Positions 22,784-33,519 of a stretch of DNA of 64,000 bases are shown here, piece after piece. The position numbers and the translations under genes are program-made. The DNA comes from Agapetus fuscipes (taxonomy: Eukaryota; Arthropoda; Insecta; Trichoptera; Glossosomatidae), in the NCBI GenBank assembly GCA_951799405.1, contig OX637339.1, positions 10,974,001 to 11,038,000 on the forward strand. The letters run 5' to 3'. A model generated the notes under the pieces. That model saw nothing but the letters and a program-made list of their open reading frames with translations, was not told the DNA's origin and made no database searches. How positions within the stretch are numbered: the first letter of the stretch is position 1; each line of letters opens with the position of its first letter.

Positions 22784-23802
22784 TGTAGCGTAGCATATCT
22801 ATATTATTAAGATTTTACTTGATTTTGTTGTACTCATATTATTACTGCTCGGAGAGAGAAGGATCTGGAACATAATATTATGCGGCCGACTTCATCCCCG
22901 CCTGTTGTAAGGGATGGAGTAGGGAAGCTTGAGGGCCAAGGGTAGTGAAGGTTTTCCCCTCCAGGGGGAGATCAGCTGCCCAAATCATATAAAAGGCCAA
23001 CCAGTGGACGAACTCGTCAGTTGAGAAGGATCCTATGGGCTCCAACCCACCTTCTCTCTCCCCCCGACGTCATAATGCTTCTGTGCCAGGACATACATGA
23101 CTGAAGGGGTTATTTTATGTATATTATATATCACACACTCCTTGAGCAAATGGGCCGAGCAAGCTTCTTTTCTAGGACTTCTCACACCTATGTCTCACCT
23201 CCCTGTACCTCTTGAGCAAATGGGCCGAGCAAGCTTCTTTTCTAGGACTTCTCACACCTATGTCTCACCTCCCTGTACCTCTTGAGCGACTAGGTCGAGC
23301 AAGCTTCTTTTCTAGGACTTCTCACCCCTATAGCTCACCCCTTTTTTCCACCTGAACAACAAGGACAAGCGAGCTTCCTTTCTGGGACAACTTGGACCTA
23401 AGATTCATCCTTCCACACCTCACAAGCAAGGCAGCGTGCTTTCTTGACCTCCTTGGCTTACGGGTGGAACCCTTTCCCTCTTTATCACAATTATAATCAT
23501 TATCCTATTGTCAAAGGGTAATTAATAATGCTCACGCCTGTGACTGGCGAAAATATGCATAGTATGACCTGCTTGAGGTCATTCTCTTTCAATGTAATTA
23601 TCACAATATTGTAAGGGGTTGGTTTCCCCGCAATTTCCCTGATCATGGGATGATAACATACTGTATTGTTAACTGATCTATTATTGTTCTGATTACTGTT
23701 TTATATGCTTTGATACTGTACATTTTATATTCAATAGAACTCACGAATTAAATGTAAAGGCAAAGAATCAATAAATGCATCACACCCAGTATGCGCCTTA
23801 CA
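22784..23802 (+). repeat. 5' LTR
   Basis: Contains a TATA-like tataaaa at 22988-22994, three 70-bp tandem units from 23141 (each starting cttgagc, the third diverged) and aataaa at 23770-23775 shortly before the LTR end. These are the expected promoter and polyadenylation signals. Confidence 0.9.
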
Positions 23803-23805
23803 AAA

Positions 23806-23823
23806 TGGCGCCCAACGTGGGGC
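23806..23823 (+). promoter_or_regulatory. Primer-binding site, tRNA-Lys type
   Basis: TGGCGCCCAACGTGGGGC lies 3 bases after the LTR. It is an 18-base complement to the 3' end of tRNA-Lys (CTT type), a primer site known in several retroelements. Confidence 0.85.
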
Positions 23824-24699
23824 TTGAATTAAATGTACAGTGAAAGTTAATTGTGTAAAATCAGTAAAATCAATAATTTCAAAAATTTTGCAAAATCAGA
23901 TGGAATGCAAAATTGTAACTTCCGCATTGATATTATGTGGGCCATGTTACGTGACGCAATGTCTTTGTACTTAAACAATAGGGGGAGATCCCATATGGAA
24001 TGGCTATCCATTGAGATGTTTTGTAAACAAAAATCTTTGAATAACGGGAAGTTAACAGAAATCCCATACTAATGGTTTTAAAAAACCAATTGTCTAATCT
24101 AACAATTGAACAGTGGTTGAATTATGTCACTTTCATCAAATAATTATCTTGCTTTGTAAAATTTTGTTTTGTGAAACATATTCCTTTGCTTGAAGATGGT
24201 CAAAAGTTCACATCTGGCGCGAGAATACACAGACGGACGACATTCCTGGGAGATCGGTGGCGCCCGTCCTGAAGTGGCCACATGTGACACGAAACAAAGG
24301 ACTGACCTAGAAAAAGGGACGAGCTTCAAGGACCACCAAAGAAGATTGTATCTTACAATTTAAAATTGTTGAACACAAAAACTAATGATTTGAAAAACTA
24401 ATTCTCGCTTAGGAAGATACATATGATACATGGACTTGCCTAAGGAGAGGAAAAGCCTGCACCGGAAGACAAGCTCATCACCGGAAAACAACACATGTCT
24501 TCGCACCGGGAGACTGCCCTGCAGCGGAAGATGGACTTCCTCCGCTGACGAAAAGGACCCGCTTCTAGAAGACATGCTGCCCCAGTTGGTGACTCATCTT
24601 GCCAAGCAGCCGTGAAACCATTCACGCTGGAATACTGCCATGCAGCCTCGTGAGCCACCGTAAGCACAGTTATGGAGAACTGCCAACCGGCTTCGTGCG
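23824..24699 (+). other. LTR-element leader, no coding genes recognised
   Basis: About 880 bp between the primer site and the minisatellite. The longest plus-strand frame (23851-24072) has no gag-like or zinc-knuckle motif. It may hold packaging and dimerisation signals (inference). Confidence 0.5.
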
Positions 24700-25262
24700 C
24701 TGCTGTGAGCGCAGTCATCCCTGCCATGCAGCCTTGTGCGCTGCTGTGAGCGCAAACATCCCTGCCATGCAGCCTTGGGCGCTGCTGTGAGCGCAGACAT
24801 CCCTGCCATGCAGCCTTGTGCGCTGCTGTGAGCGCAAACATCCCTGCCATGCAGCCTTGGGCGCTGCTGTGAGCGCAGACATCCCAGCCATGCAGCCTTG
24901 GGCGCTGCTGTGAGCGCAGACATCCCTGCCATGCAGCCTTGTGCGCTGCTGTGAGCGCAGACATCCCAGCCATGCAGCCTTGTGCGCTGCTGTGAGCGCA
25001 GACATCCCTGCCATGCAGCCTTGGGCGCTGCTGTGAGCGCAGACATCCCAGCCATGCAGCCTTGTGCGCTGCTGTGAGCGCAGACATCCCTGCCATGCAG
25101 CCTTGGGCGCTGCTGTGAGCGCAGACATCCCTGCCATGCAGCCTTGTGCGCTGTTGTGAGCACAGACATCCCTGCCATGCAGCCTTGGGCGCTGCTATGA
25201 GCGCAGACATCCCTGCCATGCAGCCTTGTGCGCTGTTGTGAGCGCAGACATCCCATCCCGCC
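24700..25262. repeat. 41-bp minisatellite in the LTR element
   Basis: About 13 units of 41 bp with core gccatgcagccttgtgcgct and gctgtgagcgcagacatcc, varying at a few positions (tgtg/tggg, ccctgcc/cccagcc). Because 41 is not a multiple of 3, all frames show the same 41-residue peptide periodicity. This explains the long open frames on both strands here. Confidence 0.95.
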
Positions 25263-25490
25263 ATGCAGCCTAGTGTGCTGCTGTGGACGCAGACATGGAC
25301 AACTGAACCTGCCAAGCGGCCTTGTGTGCTGCTGTGGACGCAGACATGGACAACTGAACCTGCCAAGCGGCCTTGTGTGCTGTTGTGGACGCAGACATGG
25401 ACAACTGAACCTGCCAAGCGGCCTTGTGCGCTGCTGTGGACGCAGACATGGACAACGGATCCTGCCAAGCAGCCTTGTGTGCTGCCGTGA
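25263..25490. repeat. 51-bp minisatellite, variant of the 41-bp unit
   Basis: Four units of 51 bp (period visible from 25320 to 25371), sharing the gctgctgtgg-cgcagacat core with the 41-bp units plus an inserted ggacaactgaacctgccaag segment. Confidence 0.9.
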
Positions 25491-25637
25491 TAACAGCTAC
25501 GGACGGCTGTTCCTGCCGGCCAGCTTCCTCAGCTGCCATAATCACCAGAGATATGGACCTCAGCCACCAACTTCACCATCATCCTGTCGAGAGGATGACC
25601 ACACTTCCTAGAGCCTGTCCGGGACGGCCTTGGCTCT

Positions 25638-25650
25638 AGGAGGGGGAGTC
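25638..25650 (+). promoter_or_regulatory. Polypurine tract
   Basis: aggagggggag directly before the right LTR, the expected plus-strand priming site. Confidence 0.8.
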
Positions 25651-26669
25651 TGTAGCGTAGCATATCTATATTATTAAGATTTTACTTGATTTTGTTGTAC
25701 TCATATTATTACTGCTCGGAGAGAGAAGGATCTGGAACATAATATTATGCGGCCGACTTCATCCCCGCCTGTTGTAAGGGATGGAGTAGGGAAGCTTGAG
25801 GGCCAAGGGTAGTGAAGGTTTTCCCCTCCAGGGGGAGATCAGCTGCCCAAATCATATAAAAGGCCAACCAGTGGACGAACTCGTCAGTTGAGAAGGATCC
25901 TATGGGCTCCAACCCACCTTCTCTCTCCCCCCGACGTCATAATGCTTCTGTGCCAGGACATACATGACTGAAGGGGTTATTTTATGTATATTATATATCA
26001 CACACTCCTTGAGCAAATGGGCCGAGCAAGCTTCTTTTCTAGGACTTCTCACACCTATGTCTCACCTCCCTGTACCTCTTGAGCAAATGGGCCGAGCAAG
26101 CTTCTTTTCTAGGACTTCTCACACCTATGTCTCACCTCCCTGTACCTCTTGAGCGACTAGGTCGAGCAAGCTTCTTTTCTAGGACTTCTCACCCCTATAG
26201 CTCACCCCTTTTTTCCACCTGAACAACAAGGACAAGCGAGCTTCCTTTCTGGGACAACTTGGACCTAAGATTCATCCTTCCACACCTCACAAGCAAGGCA
26301 GCGTGCTTTCTTGACCTCCTTGGCTTACGGGTGGAACCCTTTCCCTCTTTATCACAATTATAATCATTATCCTATTGTCAAAGGGTAATTAATAATGCTC
26401 ACGCCTGTGACTGGCGAAAATATGCATAGTATGACCTGCTTGAGGTCATTCTCTTTCAATGTAATTATCACAATATTGTAAGGGGTTGGTTTCCCCGCAA
26501 TTTCCCTGATCATGGGATGATAACATACTGTATTGTTAACTGATCTATTATTGTTCTGATTACTGTTTTATATGCTTTGATACTGTACATTTTATATTCA
26601 ATAGAACTCACGAATTAAATGTAAAGGCAAAGAATCAATAAATGCATCACACCCAGTATGCGCCTTACA
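25651..26669 (+). repeat. 3' LTR
   Basis: Same 1,019 bp as the 5' LTR, including the TATA-like word, the 70-bp tandem units and aataaa. Confidence 0.9.
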
Positions 26670-26830
26670 ATTTGAATTTGGCTGAAGTGGTAACGATGGC
26701 TCCAATCAAACTTAAATCTTGAATTTTAAATCTCAATATCAACCTCAATCGCGTTTTTACCATATTTTGCCTACGTATTAGGCGCATGTGCCTGTATGGG
26801 ATGCACGCCCCTGTCAAATAGGTATATAGG
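26670..26830 (+). mobile_element. Repeat F, right part
   Basis: Continues the repeat begun at 22715: gatggctccaatcaaactta, cctacgtattaggcgcatg, ending at atgcacgcccctg. Confidence 0.65.
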
Positions 26831-27583
26831 TACTTGTTTCTTCAAGTATGTAACTTCTATGCTCGCGGTAATAGATACTTGTGAAAATCATCCCGTACGC
26901 AATGTGGTGGAAACATTTTTGAATTGGGAATTTATCAGATATTTTCATACTTTTTTTATTTACATACTTTGCATCGTACCGATTGATACTAAATCCCATT
27001 TATAGCCCCTCCATTGAATATACCTCCATGGTTTCACAGGCGGTTATGTTGAATTTATGGGCCTCATACTAGAATTAAAAAATGTTTTAGTTATACCAAT
27101 AAATGTTGAAGAAACTATATAGGTGGTGAACAAATCGATCAAGCTTCAGACACTAGCACCATCAAAATAAAGGGGAGAAGGATGGAGACTCTAACTATAC
27201 GATAGAAAGTTGCACAGGCTGGCCTAAGATTCTGGCATAATAATTTCCATTTTATGTAACATTTGTGTAACAGAATTCAATATTGCAAGTATAACAATGA
27301 GGTCCGCATATTTGAAGAAGACATTCAACTTATAAGCTGGAACTGTGAATTATGAAGATTTTCGGCAGTAACTTTGTGAAAGTCCATTTTAACAGAAAAT
27401 GCAAATTTGGAACATCCTTCGAAAAATAATTTCCGATATTTTGCTACTGCGGATAAACCTCAGCTAACAATGGCACATAATGTCATTGTTATTTGACTCT
27501 TATCCGCCGAGACGAAAATGTATTTTTTAACTTCCTTTAAAACTTGAATTATTTACAACTTTTCAAATGAATTACCAATTACC
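26831..27583. other. Interior of the hAT-like element, no gene supported
   Basis: AT-rich with a 69-codon frame lacking any domain. It could hold transposase remains too decayed to recognise. Confidence 0.4.
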
Positions 27584-28312
27584 ATAATATATTCATTTAA
27601 AGCTCTCAGATGCATGCCCACAAACAAACACGTGTAGTTCGCGCGTACAAATGCTGAATGTGTTCTTACAAATAAAATCCAAACCTCAAATGAACATAAG
27701 CGCTACAACTTTTTCCGACCTTTCCTAACACAGGGGTGACATTGGCAAAGTGAACCATTTTTTACAGTATGAGTGGTCAGTCTCATACTAACCTATAAGT
27801 CAAGGAATACAAATAATAAATAACGTTTAAGTATAAAAAAAGAACAAAGCCATAAAAAGAAATCTATACAAAAAAGTCAATAATTTCCTATCCAAAAAAT
27901 GTAACAAATTAATAAACCAACATTACAAATCAACATTGCAGGTTAGCCGCCACTTCTTCCTGTCGTTGCATACTTCTTTCATTTCATCCAGAGTCATTAC
28001 CTTTTTCATACAAGCCCTCCTCTTATTATGACTCTGGAAATCCCATTCATTCGCTATTTCAAAAATTTGATCCATCTATACTTTTCTCGGTCTTCCTCTA
28101 CCACGACATCCATCTATTCTTGCAACATATACTTTCTTCGTCAGTCTGTCATCACTCATTCTCTCCATATGCCCGAACCATCTTAGCAAACTTCTTTTAA
28201 TCTTCAATTTCACACTTTTTCTTACACCACATTCTGCTCTTACAAAATCATTCCTCACCCTGTCACTTCGTTTTTTTCCCAATCATACTTCTTAGATAGT
28301 CCATTTCTGAAA
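27584..28312 (-). pseudogene. 5'-truncated LINE copy with C-terminal coding part
   Basis: Read on the minus strand it begins inside the coding region (matching FLRSMIGKKRSDRVRND), passes RWFGHMERM and GCRGRGRPRKV, a stop and frame damage, then the 3' UTR tail ending at about 27584. It shows directly that the coding C-terminus and the 240-bp tail belong to one element. Sequence upstream of 28312 stops matching the LINE. Confidence 0.85.
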
Positions 28313-28662
28313 CCATCTTCCTTAAAATAATTTCAGTCATTCATAATTACAACATTTAACGAAATAAAAAACAAGGTCGCGAAATAAATATGTACCTTTG
28401 TAAAGTAAAAAGTAAAAAGAAATATACCTAGCAATAACAAAAAAAAAAAAAAATTATAATTGTTTTCAATTCTCTTTCTAAGAATGAAACAATTATTTTA
28501 CAGGTTCAATTTTTACTATTTACGAAAAATAAATATTTTCGAGTTTTAATGCCACAAAAATTTCAAAATTACTAAAAAATATAAAGGGGCGCCTGCGGCG
28601 CCCCTTCACACCTGGCGCCCTGGGCGGTCGCCCGACCGCGCCCAACCCTAGCGCCGGCCCTG

Positions 28663-28845
28663 CATCCAGCCTTACAGCATTTGTGTCTTGCTTGAGAATT
28701 GGCGCTTTGTAGTGACGACCAAACTCGTAAAAAGTCCGGTTGAAACTTGAAAGCTCAGTTGGTAGGTCCCAAATCGCCACATGCGACCCATTCGGAGATA
28801 ACGCAGGCAAGAAGTTACACTATACGTGTAGCTTAGTTGAATGTT
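28663..28845 (+). mobile_element. SINE A remainder joined to a deleted SINE B
   Basis: After the duplicated catccagc the SINE A body resumes (cttgagaattggcgctttgt, gacgacca). From about 28734 a SINE B follows with an internal deletion: its gctcagttggtag head joins the distal gtcccaaatcgccac and caagaagttacactat blocks directly. Confidence 0.65.
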
Positions 28846-29119
28846 GAAGATGACAGCTAAAGAAGGGCGCTGTTATGACTTTCCAGCCTTCAAACTCCTA
28901 AAATCAGTGGGTAACATTTTGTTTCTCTTCAAGAAAACACTTATTAAATTTTAGCAATTCAGATAACATCACGTTGAATTGCTAAAAGTGACATCTTACA
29001 AGATGGCGAAGTTACTTCCGATTTTCATCATATTCAGTTAAAGCTGTGTCGATTCGCAAATTCCGATACACAAAAATGCAACTAAGCTGCAGATACCTAG
29101 TCCTAATATTAATTAATAT
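28846..29119. other. Intergenic DNA, nothing recognised
   Basis: Contains a small SINE B end fragment near 29087 (gcaactaagctgcaga). The phrase acatcttacaagatggcg resembles 12940-12955. Confidence 0.4.
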
Positions 29120-29400
29120 TAGGATAGCTTATTTGATGAGCGCTGCTTTTGTGTAAATCACACCTCGAGAGCCCTGTGCAAGCTTGATCGTCGCTATAGA
29201 TAGCGCCAATTACGCTAGCAAGACCCGCTTGCTGTAAGCTGGATAGACCTTTGGTGACCGGTCTTTAGTAAAGGCGCAAGATTTTTTCAATCCAGCTGAA
29301 AGCATATTTTAAAAATTAAATGATAATTTGATTGTACCTACCACTTCGCCGGTATTCGAACCCACGACTTTCAAATAACGAGTCCGTACTCCGACCTACT
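29120..29400 (-). mobile_element. SINE A, antisense
   Basis: Reversed SINE A: gcgctgcttttgtgtaaatc on the left, ggatagacctttggtgaccg, and the head with ggtattcgaacccacgac (reversed B box) at 29350. Confidence 0.75.
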
Positions 29401-29462
29401 CCAACTTATTAAATTTGAAGGGTTTGCACGTGGCTTATGGAACTTATTTATTTTCACAGTAA

Positions 29463-29638
29463 GAGCTCGTTGCCACTTGTTGGGTGTCGGATCCGTATAT
29501 TAATCGGAGGCTCCAGTGGCAGAACATTGTGTATGAAGCTATTCACACTTATCGGAAACCGATTTTATCCAAAATGTTCTGCCACTGGAACCTCCGATTA
29601 ATGCACGGATCTGACACCCGACAAGTGGGAACGAGCTC
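29463..29638. mobile_element. Palindromic MITE, 176 bp, TAA target duplication
   Basis: Almost the whole element is an inverted repeat. It starts gagctcgttgccacttgt and ends aagtgggaacgagctc, with arms of about 75 bp. TAA flanks both ends (29460-29462 and 29639-29641), as for PIF/Harbinger elements. No coding capacity. Confidence 0.8.
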
Positions 29639-29946
29639 TAAGTGGTGAAGTTCCAATCAAGGCAAATAGTTGTTGCCGTAGGTACCTACTTATTGAAGTT
29701 CAAAATTAATCTGATCTTCAGGAAATCGGAAAACGTTGTATTGTTGCCTACCTGGTATTTAAATATTCGAGCATGTTAGTTATTTTACCGTTGAGTTTCT
29801 CTGATGACTCACACAATGTAGAGTCATCTAACTGAAACAGACAATCGGCGATGATTGTAAAGAAATCACTCTGCACTTGTGATGATGCAGATGCCTCTTT
29901 TGTGGGAGATAATGGCTCATTAGCTGCTGTTGCCATAGTAACTGTG

Positions 29947-29980
29947 TGCACGTACGTGTGTGTGTGTGCGTGTGTGTGCA
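29947..29980. repeat. TG microsatellite
   Basis: Interrupted TG run with a cgtgtgtgt-type core. Confidence 0.85.
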
Positions 29981-30140
29981 TGCAAGAAAGTGGCAGTGTA
30001 TAAACCCAAAGTGGCGACCCACACTCTGGGCAATAATTTGAAACCGTTATGAGTTATCGTCATTAGTTTAAAATATAACAGAGAAATTGCATTCAGAATT
30101 TTTCTTCGTCGGATTGATAGCTCTGAAATACCTAAAAGGT

Positions 30141-30275
30141 TGAGTCAGCCTTCACAAGGAATAAGAACTAGCGCCTGGAAAGCTGAGAAACCACCACTTC
30201 AATTGATTTGGTTGGCATAAGGCCAGCCCCCTCACCTGTAAAAATCTGCGATCCCTTGGAGAAGAACGCTGTAAG
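30141..30275 (+). mobile_element. SINE B fragment
   Basis: Body blocks ctgagaaaccaccacttcaa and ggttggcataaggccagccc without the tRNA-like head. Confidence 0.6.
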
Positions 30276-30334
30276 AATTTGTATGTTGATGCGAGTTTCG
30301 GGCAAATGTCACAAGTCAATGTGACTGTAACTAC

Positions 30335-30515
30335 ATAATCTATAATCTAAGTTATAAATATACCTATATTACATTTAAGATTCATATTAAATGCATTACC
30401 ATAAGCAGACACGTATAATAAGCTCACGCCTACACATGTCGCACGCATGTGAACCTACAATATTAAAACCCAAATCTCAAATGGACATAAGCAAATGTTG
30501 CCGACCTTCCCTGAC
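30335..30515 (-). mobile_element. LINE 3'-tail copy, antisense
   Basis: Begins with ctataatctaagttataaat (reversed terminal repeat) and ends with ttgccgaccttccctgac. Confidence 0.75.
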
Positions 30516-31235
30516 TATTGCCCTTAAAAACCAATAAAATAATATAATTTTTCATTTTCCTTAGAAACCTGGCCGTGTAAGCAGACCTAAATTAAGGGTG
30601 GCTCGAGTGGTGAGACTGCACCAGGTCCCCTGCGTTCTGGGGGCTGCTAAGATTTCCTTGATCTGGGACACGGTTTAATGTCTCAATTTTTTGTCTTTTT
30701 TAATTCATGCCGAGGCAATTGTGCACAAAGTGAAGAGCTGGTACTATGAAAGTACGTACTATGATTTTGGGTTTTGATTAAATACTGAACTTAAATATTA
30801 TATTTTTTGGCACCTTTAGTGATGATTTAGCCCTAGCCCTCTGCTTTTGAACGCAAACGTTGAGAGACCGGACAGCTGGTCATTAAATAATCGTAGATTA
30901 GCTATTCTTAGTTCGGCCATGATTATATTCCATGTACAATTATGTGGCTAGTAGTTACGCATATTATGGATATAGTATTTGTGAAGGGCCCTTGCACATT
31001 TAGCTGGTTATTTTGCCTTTGGCAGAGTTCTTACAATTAGTAGCGTTGCCTACATGAGCCATAAACTTGCAAGAATGTCTGAAGGCAAGTGAGAGGGCCT
31101 TGCTTATTAGGGAACCAGAGGCGTAGACCAAGAAGGCTACAGAGAAGGAGGAAAGGCGATGGGAACAACGTATAATGTTTTACATAGGTGTGTTCTTTTC
31201 GTATTTTTGCGAAGAATCCGATGACTTTTTCGTTC
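30516..31235. other. Intergenic DNA, nothing recognised
   Basis: No frame, boxes or element ends were recognised. Confidence 0.4.
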
Positions 31236-31640
31236 GTTTCGTAACGTTATCATTCAAAGGGCCCGCGAAAGATTCAGTGAACAGGCCGGTTTTGAGACGT
31301 TTCTTTAAATGCCTGCTGTCGGCAATCTCTCGAATCACAGGAACTGATGGTCGGTCCATGCCCTTGGAGCCGCTGCTGCAAAAGCACTCTCACCAAGCAC
31401 TGTTGCAGACTTGTAAAAAGGCTCATTAACCAATTTTGTAGCTCTTTTGTCTGCTACTGAAACCAGTTTGCTTTATGAGTTCCGCGAGGTACAGAGGTGT
31501 CCTCTCATAGAGTGCATCATGTGTCATTGAGTACAATTTGTCCAATACGTAACAGTGGGGCTATGCGTGAGTACTTGGATTCCTTAAATAAGTCAGGCAA
31601 CTGTTTTCATCACAGACTGAAGCCTTCTTAGCTGACATTG
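31236..31640 (-). pseudogene. CR1/L2-like LINE C-terminal relic
   Basis: Pieced across frames on the minus strand: LYLAELIKQTGFSSRQKS, then GESAFAAAAPRAW, and FKKRLKTGLFTE. The pattern (G)-AF-x-AAPRxWN-LP with FK-LKT-LF is typical of the end of CR1/L2/jockey-type RT proteins. It is a different clade from the main LINE here. Frames are broken. Confidence 0.6.
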
Positions 31641-31798
31641 GGCGCCGACTTTCCCTGAAACCTATAACTCATGGAACTGTGAAAGATGAAAAAAAGGAAT
31701 GGGAATAACGAGAAATATTTGACTTTATCAGATTGACAAAATAGTGAAAGAATTCGATTTGCACAGTGAATAAAAGACATGGCTTAAAAAAAAATTAA

Positions 31799-32095
31799 AT
31801 TAGGCTGATTTATTTGGTGAGCGCTGTTTTTGTGTGTATCACACCTCAAGAGCCCTCTGCGAGCTTGGTCGTCGCTGTAGAAAGCGCCAATTCTCAAGCA
31901 AGACCCAGTTGTTGTAAGGCTGGATGGACCTTTTTGATGACCGGTCTTTGGTAAAGGTCTATGAATTTTTCAACCCAGCGAAGAGCAAATTTAAAAATAT
32001 AAATGGTATATTTTTTGTGCTCCGCCGGGATTCGAACCCACGACCTTCCAGTTACGAGTCCGAAGTGTTACCACCTGGACTACGGACCGGTCAGT
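31799..32095 (-). mobile_element. SINE A, antisense, near full length
   Basis: Left part gcgctgtttttgtgtgtatc, middle gcaagacccagttgttgtaa and ggatggacctttttgatgac, right part with the head (gggattcgaacccacgacct). It serves as the best local reference for SINE A. Confidence 0.8.
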
Positions 32096-32099
32096 TGAA

Positions 32100-32494
32100 A
32101 GAAGCTTCCGTTATTTAACCAGATAAACGCTTCTTATATATATTTTTTTTAGTAGGTAAGCCGCAAAAATATTTGATAATTACTTTGCATTTAGTATTAT
32201 TTTTCTATGTGGCGACACCTTACATCATTGAATTTGAAGTTCCGCTACTGGACATTATACAACATTAATGGCCGATACGCAAGATGGAGGACAAGGCCCT
32301 TGATGTACCAAGACTGTGCAAGAAACGTACTCACATAGGTAGCGGAGGGGCAGGCAAGTGGTAACCGGGTCAAAGACGAACCACAGACACACAACATATC
32401 AAAACATTTTACTGGCTTAAAATAACTGCCAATTCTATAAGATATGTCAAACCAATGATCATCATCTTAGGCCTGATAAGATAACTTAGATAAC
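32100..32494. other. Intergenic DNA, nothing recognised
   Basis: No gene or element end was recognised. Confidence 0.4.
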
Positions 32495-32600
32495 CCATCT
32501 TTGCAAACTTGATCAAGTAAAGCCAGCCCTCTCTAACCATCGCGATTCTTCTCCAGTCCCTACTCCTACCGCCTGACTCCACTACAATTCCGTCTGCCTA
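32495..32600 (+). repeat. Dispersed repeat G
   Basis: aacccatctttgcaaacttg and tactcctaccgcctgactcc; related to 7525-7625 and 33235-33310. Confidence 0.45.
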
Positions 32601-32692
32601 TTTGCCATTAGTTCAATCTACTTTTCTACGTAACGCTAAAACATGGTCTACAATGGCAGCAGTAAGAGAAAAAATTACGTTTTCATAATCTT

Positions 32693-32915
32693 GACGTATA
32701 GATTGGTGTGAGGCTGACCACCCATACTGTAAAAAATGGTTCACTTTGCCAATGTCACCCCTGTTTCAGGAAAGGTCGGCAAAAGTTGCAGGGTTTATGC
32801 TCATTTAAGGTTTGGTGTTAATTTGTTAGTACACATTCAGCATTTGTAAGCGCGAACTACACGTGTCTGTTTTTGGGCATGCATTTGATATGAGCTTTAA
32901 ATTTTAGATTGTAGA
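32693..32915 (+). mobile_element. LINE 3'-tail copy
   Basis: Tail consensus from cgtatagattggtgtgaggc to ttttagattgtag. Confidence 0.8.
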
Positions 32916-32954
32916 ATTAATGAACAAATTAATGCACTTTTAGTTTTAAGTTAA

Positions 32955-33168
32955 CTGAGATTATAGAGTGGAGACGCATGCTCCGAGTCCCATGGACAGC
33001 TCGACGAACCAACAAGACCATTCGTCAAAAGCTACGCTGGGATGGCTTGACTCTAGCTAGTGTATAATATACACGACGAATACTTCAGTTCTTCGGACTC
33101 GTAGTCTTTGGCAATGAGGCTTGCCTGAAACCACTGGTTGTGATTGGTCGCGATAGACCGATCAAATG
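32955..33168 (+). pseudogene. LINE C-terminal relic (third family)
   Basis: The plus frame gives WRRMLRVPWTARRTNKTIRQ; then, after a break, RRILQFFGLV and LVVIGRDRPIK with a stop. WRRM-x-R-x-WT-RTN and RILQFFGH-type strings are hallmarks of LINE proteins downstream of the RT core. Confidence 0.65.
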
Positions 33169-33234
33169 AAGATAGCTGCAGTCAATTTTATTAAAACAAA
33201 CGTTTAACCAATCAACATCACCTTTGTCGTGAAA

Positions 33235-33310
33235 ACCCATCTTTGGGAACTTGATCAACCACAACTAGCCGTCTTCTGTTTTCTCCAATCTTTACTCCTA
33301 TCGCACAACA
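33235..33310 (+). repeat. Dispersed repeat G
   Basis: cccatctttgggaacttgat and tactcctatcgca; third copy. Confidence 0.45.
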
Positions 33311-33344
33311 ATCCAATTTATTTTTACATGCATTTTACCAGCCT

Positions 33345-33500
33345 TACGCCAACTAATTTAATTGGAAAGAGGGGTTACCAGCTCCCGAGGGGGCTGGTAC
33401 TCATTTCATGTAAAGGCTGAGTAACGATAATTTCTGACACCCTTTGGTGGGATTCAAAGTCGAGTTCTCGGCATGGAATGCAAGCACTCTACCAAGTCAC
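33345..33500 (-). mobile_element. SINE B, antisense, truncated
   Basis: The cgccaactaatttaattgga block, ggctggtactcatttcatgt, and the reversed head tctcggcatggaatgcaagc, followed by an A run. Confidence 0.7.
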
Positions 33501-33519
33501 CCCCCCAAAAAAAAAAAAA

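Larger units (their letters stand above)
22784..26669 (+). mobile_element. Non-autonomous LTR retrotransposon, complete
   Basis: Two direct 1,019-bp LTRs (TGTAG...TTACA) enclose 1,848 bp. A primer-binding site follows the left LTR and a purine tract precedes the right one. The target duplication is attt (22780-22783 and 26670-26673). I found no difference between the LTRs on reading, and matching landmarks keep a constant offset of 2,867 bp. This implies a recent insertion. There is no gag, protease, RT or integrase frame; the interior is unknown sequence plus a minisatellite, so proteins must come from another element. The superfamily cannot be fixed from the sequence. Confidence 0.9.
21139..28662. 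mobile_element. hAT-like element inserted in SINE A (loaded with later insertions)
   Basis: The left end starts cagtgccgg; the right end, read inward, starts cagggccgg. Both are followed by GC-rich ggcgcc blocks. The 8 bp catccagc lies immediately outside both ends (21131-21138 and 28663-28670), and joining the flanks gives an uninterrupted SINE A body. The 8-bp duplication and CAG-type ends are hAT hallmarks. No transposase frame was recognised, so it is non-autonomous. Its interior holds an A-rich repeat, repeat F split by an LTR element, and an antisense LINE copy. Confidence 0.75.

Noticed and set aside
24440..25468. Long open frames (342, 220 and 140 codons) on the minus strand of the LTR element
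   Set aside because: They are produced by a 41-bp repeat whose frames all remain open. The peptide has no domain, and the strand is antisense to the retroelement.
24700..25490. Regular direct repeats resembling a CRISPR array
   Set aside because: Units are contiguous with no unique spacers, lie inside an LTR retroelement in a eukaryotic context, and no cas genes exist.
22784..26669. Endogenous retrovirus with a foamy-virus-like primer site
   Set aside because: The primer-site match only reflects use of the same tRNA-Lys; there are no gag, pol or env frames, and such sites occur in insect LTR elements.
29705..29745. Another hammerhead-like motif (ctgatcttcaggaaatcggaa region)
   Set aside because: The CUGANGA core is not met and no stem II can be drawn, although cggaaaacgtt follows.
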